From: Halanaerobiales bacterium | GTDB lineage: Bacteria > Bacillota_F > Halanaerobiia > Halanaerobiales > DTU029 | DNA length: 9,337 bases | Reading direction: 5' to 3' | Assembly: GCA_016278415.1 (NCBI GenBank) | Contig: JADQBV010000427.1 | Span: 1 to 9,337 of the forward strand | Shown here: one piece after another, positions 6,704 through 9,337 of the stretch | How positions within the stretch are numbered: position 1 is the stretch's first letter | Layout of the letters: every line of letters begins with the position of its first letter | Position numbers and translations under genes: made by a program | The notes under the pieces: model-generated | What the model saw: the letters and a program-made list of their open reading frames with translations, nothing else | What the model was told of the DNA's origin: nothing | The model's database searches: none

Positions 6704-6841
6704 TTGTAAAATTATTAAAGGTGATTTAAAGGCTTAGGAAATCCCGCTGTTTATTTATACAGCTATAGCTCTTTTTGCTTTTAATAATTAGTAAAAAAAT
6801 TATCAATCTCAAACAAACACTATACTATGATATAAACTGGG
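6668..6841 (+). promoter_or_regulatory. Candidate antiterminator: TRAP site pairs with terminator 5' strand
   Basis: CCC plus AGTTTA (6668-6670 and 6672-6677, G6671 bulged) pairs with TAAACTGGG (6833-6841), nine Watson-Crick pairs that use up the 5' strand of the terminator stem. Further nested pairs are TAG (6679-6681) with CTA (6825-6827), GTTT (6688-6691) with AAAC (6815-6818), and TTGAGAT (6694-6700) with ATCTCAA (6806-6812). The two structures cannot coexist, and the antiterminator strand consists of the TRAP triplets themselves. TRAP binding would therefore free the terminator. Pairing was done by eye; no energies were computed. Confidence 0.7.
6710..6789 (+). other. Long stem-loop inside the trp leader
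   Basis: AATTATTAAA (6710-6719) is the exact reverse complement of TTTAATAATT (6780-6789). The helix can extend five more pairs, three of them G-U, to 6724:6775, and after a three-base bulge AAAG (6728-6731) pairs with CTTT (6771-6774). At the tip GCTGT (6746-6750) pairs with ACAGC (6759-6763). It sits within the loop closed by the candidate antiterminator, so it may bring the TRAP site and the distal strand together. A palindrome AGCTATAGCT lies at 6761-6770. Confidence 0.6.
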
Positions 6842-6867
6842 TATGTATCCCGGTTTTTTTGTTTTTT
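6834..6867 (+). terminator. Intrinsic terminator (attenuator) before trpE
   Basis: AAACTGGG (6834-6841) pairs with CCCGGTTT (6849-6856), eight pairs including one G-U, around a seven-base loop, followed at once by TTTTGTTTTTT (6857-6867). This is a canonical strong rho-independent terminator. It lies between the trp promoter and the trpE start, so it can only make sense as a regulated attenuator. Confidence 0.9.
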
Positions 6868-6880
6868 AGGGCAGTAAAAT

Positions 6881-6913
6881 GAGAGGAGAATAGATATGTT
6901 GAGTTTAGATGAG
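6881..6913 (+). promoter_or_regulatory. Second TRAP-like triplet array across the trpE ribosome binding site and start
   Basis: GAG 6881, GAG 6886, UAG 6891, the start codon AUG 6896, GAG 6901, UAG 6906 and GAG 6911 follow each other with an exact five-base period, every spacer being two bases. The first two triplets contain the Shine-Dalgarno (GAGAGGAG), and the last three lie in trpE codons 2-6. In B. subtilis TRAP represses trpG and trpP translation by binding triplets that overlap their ribosome binding sites; the same is inferred here for trpE. Confidence 0.7.
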
Positions 6914-8422
6914 TTTATGGAATATAGTGATGAGTATAACATTATTCCATTATATGACGAGATTGCTGGTGATATATTAACACCAATTAGTATATATAGC
7001 CAGCTATGTTTGAATGATAATTATAGTTATTTGTTGGAGAGTGCAGATCAAGGTAGATATTCATTTATAGGTTTATATCCAGAAATTGTTGTTAATCAGG
7101 AAGAAGATTATTTACAAATCAAAGAATTAAATGATAATGGTGAAATAGTTGAGGAATTTATGCTTGATCAAGAATTAATTGATTATATGAATGAATATAT
7201 TAAGGATTTAAATGTTTTAGAAGTAGAGGATCTCCCTCCATTTTCTGGGGGATTTGTTGGGTATTTTGCTTATGAAATGATATCTAAATGGGAGTCCATA
7301 TATCATAATATACCAGGAAAAGAAATTAAGAAAACTGATATACCCATGACTACCCTTGTTTATTCTGGCATTATTATTGCTATTGATCATAAAAGCCATA
7401 TTATAAGGGTTATAGCAAATTTAAAAATTGATGATAAAATATCTAAGTCAGAAAAAATTAAGTTATATAAAGAATATAAAGATAAAATTAATTACCTAGT
7501 TAATAAAATAAAAAATTTATCATTAAATGGTATAAATGAATTACTTGAATCTAATCTAATGACAGAAGGTGACTTTGTTTCAAATACTAGCAGGGAAGAA
7601 TTTATTAATATGGTTGAAAAGGGAAAGGACTTTATTGAAGAAGGGGATGCTTTTCAGATTGTTCTATCACAAAAGTTTTCAATTAAATCAAATATACCTC
7701 CCTTTAAGTTATATAGGGCATTGAGAATGGTTAATCCTTCTCCATATCTATTCTACCTTAATTTCCCTAAGATAAAAGTAATAGGATCTTCGCCTGAGGT
7801 ATTAGTGAAGGTTGAAGACAAAAAAGTAATTACACGACCTTTAGCAGGTACAAGACCCAGGGGTAAGACAAAAAAGGCTGATTTAAATTTAAGAACTGAA
7901 CTATTAAATGATGAAAAAGAAAAGGCTGAGCACATAATGTTAGTAGACCTAGGACGTAATGATCTTGGTCGTGTTTGTAAAATTGGAAGCGTAGAGGTTA
8001 CTGAACTAATGGGTATTGAGCTGTTTTCGAGAGTAATGCACATTGTATCTGAGGTTGAAGGGGAATTAGCCGAAGGTGTTAATAGCCTTGACGTATTAAA
8101 AGCTGTCTTTCCAGCTGGAACGGTATCAGGAGCACCTAAAATTAGGGCCATGGAGATAATTGATCAACTTGAAAAAGAAGCCCGTGGAATTTACGCAGGG
8201 GCAGTTGGTTATATTGATCTAAAGGGGAATTTTGACACCTGTATTACTATTAGAACTATATATCAATTGAATGATAAATTATATATACAAGCAGGTGCAG
8301 GGATTGTTGCTGATTCAGACCCAGAAAAGGAATACGAAGAGACCATAAATAAAGCTAGGGCCTTATTTCAGTCCTTAAAGATAATAAGAAAGGATGGTAG
8401 CTATGATCTTAGTTATAGATAA
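6896..8422 (+). CDS. trpE: Anthranilate synthase component I
   Basis: Makes anthranilate from chorismate with ammonia delivered by TrpG; first committed step of tryptophan synthesis. The 508-residue protein has an N-terminal domain with SYLLES (44-49), the motif that binds tryptophan for feedback inhibition in TrpE, and GRYSFIG (53-59). The chorismate-binding catalytic domain carries NPSPYLFYL (280-288), RPLAGTRPRG (314-323), AEHIMLVDLGRND (344-356), MHIVSEVEG (381-389), FPAGTVSGAPKIRAMEI (405-421) and QAGAGIVADSDPEKEYEE (466-483). The LLES motif, NPSPY and a trp-type leader favour TrpE over the related PabB. Length is normal. The ATG is preceded by AGGAG (6884-6888). The gene overlaps trpG by 20 bases. 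It is controlled by the leader described above, at transcription and probably at translation. Confidence 0.96.
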   Translation: MLSLDEFMEYSDEYNIIPLYDEIAGDILTPISIYSQLCLNDNYSYLLESADQGRYSFIGLYPEIVVNQEEDYLQIKELNDNGEIVEEFMLDQELIDYMNEYIKDLNVLEVEDLPPFSGGFVGYFAYEMISKWESIYHNIPGKEIKKTDIPMTTLVYSGIIIAIDHKSHIIRVIANLKIDDKISKSEKIKLYKEYKDKINYLVNKIKNLSLNGINELLESNLMTEGDFVSNTSREEFINMVEKGKDFIEEGDAFQIVLSQKFSIKSNIPPFKLYRALRMVNPSPYLFYLNFPKIKVIGSSPEVLVKVEDKKVITRPLAGTRPRGKTKKADLNLRTELLNDEKEKAEHIMLVDLGRNDLGRVCKIGSVEVTELMGIELFSRVMHIVSEVEGELAEGVNSLDVLKAVFPAGTVSGAPKIRAMEIIDQLEKEARGIYAGAVGYIDLKGNFDTCITIRTIYQLNDKLYIQAGAGIVADSDPEKEYEETINKARALFQSLKIIRKDGSYDLSYR

Positions 8423-8987
8423 TTATGATTCCTTTACCTATAATCTTTACCAATACCTTTCACATCTTGCAGAGGTACTTGTTTATAGAAATGATAAAAT
8501 TGCTATAGATAAAATTAGAGAATTGGACCCTGATCATATTGTAATTTCCCCTGGTCCAGGACGTCCAGAAGATGCAGGGATTTCTCGTGAGGTAATCGAT
8601 GAATTTAAAGGGAAAATACCTATTTTAGGAGTCTGTTTAGGACATCAATGTATTGCGGAGGTCTTTGGAGGAAAAATAATAAAGGCAGAGAAACCGCAGC
8701 ACGGTAAGGTATCTAAAATATATCTTACACAAGAGGATGATTCTATAATGAGAAAAGTTGTGAGTCCCTGTACAGCAACAAGATATCATTCATTAATCGT
8801 TGAGCGTGAATCCTTTCCCAATGACTTAATTATCTTAGCGGAAAGTGAAGAAAAGGAAATAATGGCTTTAAAACACAAAAAATATCCGATATACGGCTTA
8901 CAATTTCACCCCGAATCCATTATGACAGAAGTAGGAATGAATTTAATTGAAAATTTTATAAGTGCTAAGCAAACTGATAATAGATGA
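8403..8987 (+). CDS. trpG: Anthranilate synthase component II (glutamine amidotransferase)
   Basis: Hydrolyses glutamine and channels ammonia to TrpE. The 194-residue protein is a class I glutamine amidotransferase: MILVIDNYDSFTYNL at the N-terminus, oxyanion-region SPGPGRPEDAG (49-59), nucleophile Cys78 in GVCLGHQ, and the His169/Glu171 pair in QFHPES. I chose ATG 8403 over the in-frame ATG 8394 because MILVIDNYDSFT is the usual start of the family and AAGGA (8390-8394) stands eight bases before it. The start lies inside the last codons of trpE (20-base overlap), so the two subunits are co-translated. A protein of this type can also serve PabB in folate synthesis (TrpG/PabA dual use is known in B. 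subtilis); this cannot be decided here. No trpDCFBA follows. Confidence 0.95.
   Translation: MILVIDNYDSFTYNLYQYLSHLAEVLVYRNDKIAIDKIRELDPDHIVISPGPGRPEDAGISREVIDEFKGKIPILGVCLGHQCIAEVFGGKIIKAEKPQHGKVSKIYLTQEDDSIMRKVVSPCTATRYHSLIVERESFPNDLIILAESEEKEIMALKHKKYPIYGLQFHPESIMTEVGMNLIENFISAKQTDNR

Positions 8988-9337
<350 letters not shown>

Noticed and set aside
6684..6737. A 17-codon reading frame in the trp leader that could be a leader peptide
   Set aside because: It has no tryptophan codons and only a weak ribosome binding site, and its first codons are the TRAP-like triplets themselves. Ribosome-stalling attenuation of the E. coli type is therefore not supported.
6743..6841. Alternative antiterminator pairing 6743-6754 with 6832-6841
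   Set aside because: It has ten pairs but needs a two-base bulge and a G-U, and it competes with the long stem-loop at 6710-6789. Pairing of the TRAP array itself (6668-6677) with the same strand is cleaner and nests with the other helices.
6651..6895. T-box riboswitch in the trpE leader
   Set aside because: No T-box core (AGGGTGG...ACCGCG) or matching specifier loop is present.
8394..8402. TrpG start at ATG 8394
   Set aside because: This ATG overlaps the AAGGA that serves ATG 8403, and TrpG proteins normally start at MILVIDNYDSF.

Overview
The window is AT-rich, with strong AGGAGG-type ribosome binding sites and tightly packed genes all on the + strand. This fits a low-GC Firmicute/Clostridia-type bacterium. 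The protein style and gene set would suit the Halanaerobiales, but that is an impression, not a search result.

Layout: (1) 1-1407, the 3' part of fabF followed by rnc (RNase III). (2) 1492-1998, an unrecognised single-pass membrane protein. (3) 1999-2205, a sigma-A-type promoter and a leader with a terminator-like hairpin. (4) 2206-6613, an aromatic amino-acid cluster: aroH (chorismate mutase), aroF (DAHP synthase), tyrA (prephenate dehydrogenase), aroA (EPSP synthase), closed by a sirtuin deacylase gene. From aroF onward the genes touch or overlap. (5) 6614-6895, a regulatory leader. (6) 6896-8987, trpE and trpG, overlapping, encoding anthranilate synthase. (7) 8988-9201, a gene-free spacer. 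(8) from 9202, the start of cmk, which runs off the window.

The gene products form one metabolic unit. AroF makes DAHP, AroA makes EPSP on the way to chorismate, AroH and TyrA lead from chorismate toward tyrosine and phenylalanine, and TrpEG diverts chorismate to anthranilate for tryptophan.

The most notable content is the trpE leader. A consensus promoter is followed by eight (G/U)AG triplets spaced almost exactly five bases apart, the signature of a binding site for TRAP (MtrB, the trp RNA-binding attenuation protein). The triplet region is complementary to the 5' strand of a strong intrinsic terminator just before trpE, so an antiterminator/terminator switch of the Bacillus type can be drawn base by base. 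A second period-5 run, six (G/U)AG triplets with the trpE AUG itself in register, lies across the trpE ribosome binding site and start codon. The region therefore appears to encode two-level TRAP control, of transcription and of translation, of one gene inside a rearranged aromatic supraoperon. No TRAP gene lies in this window, so the regulator itself is inferred.
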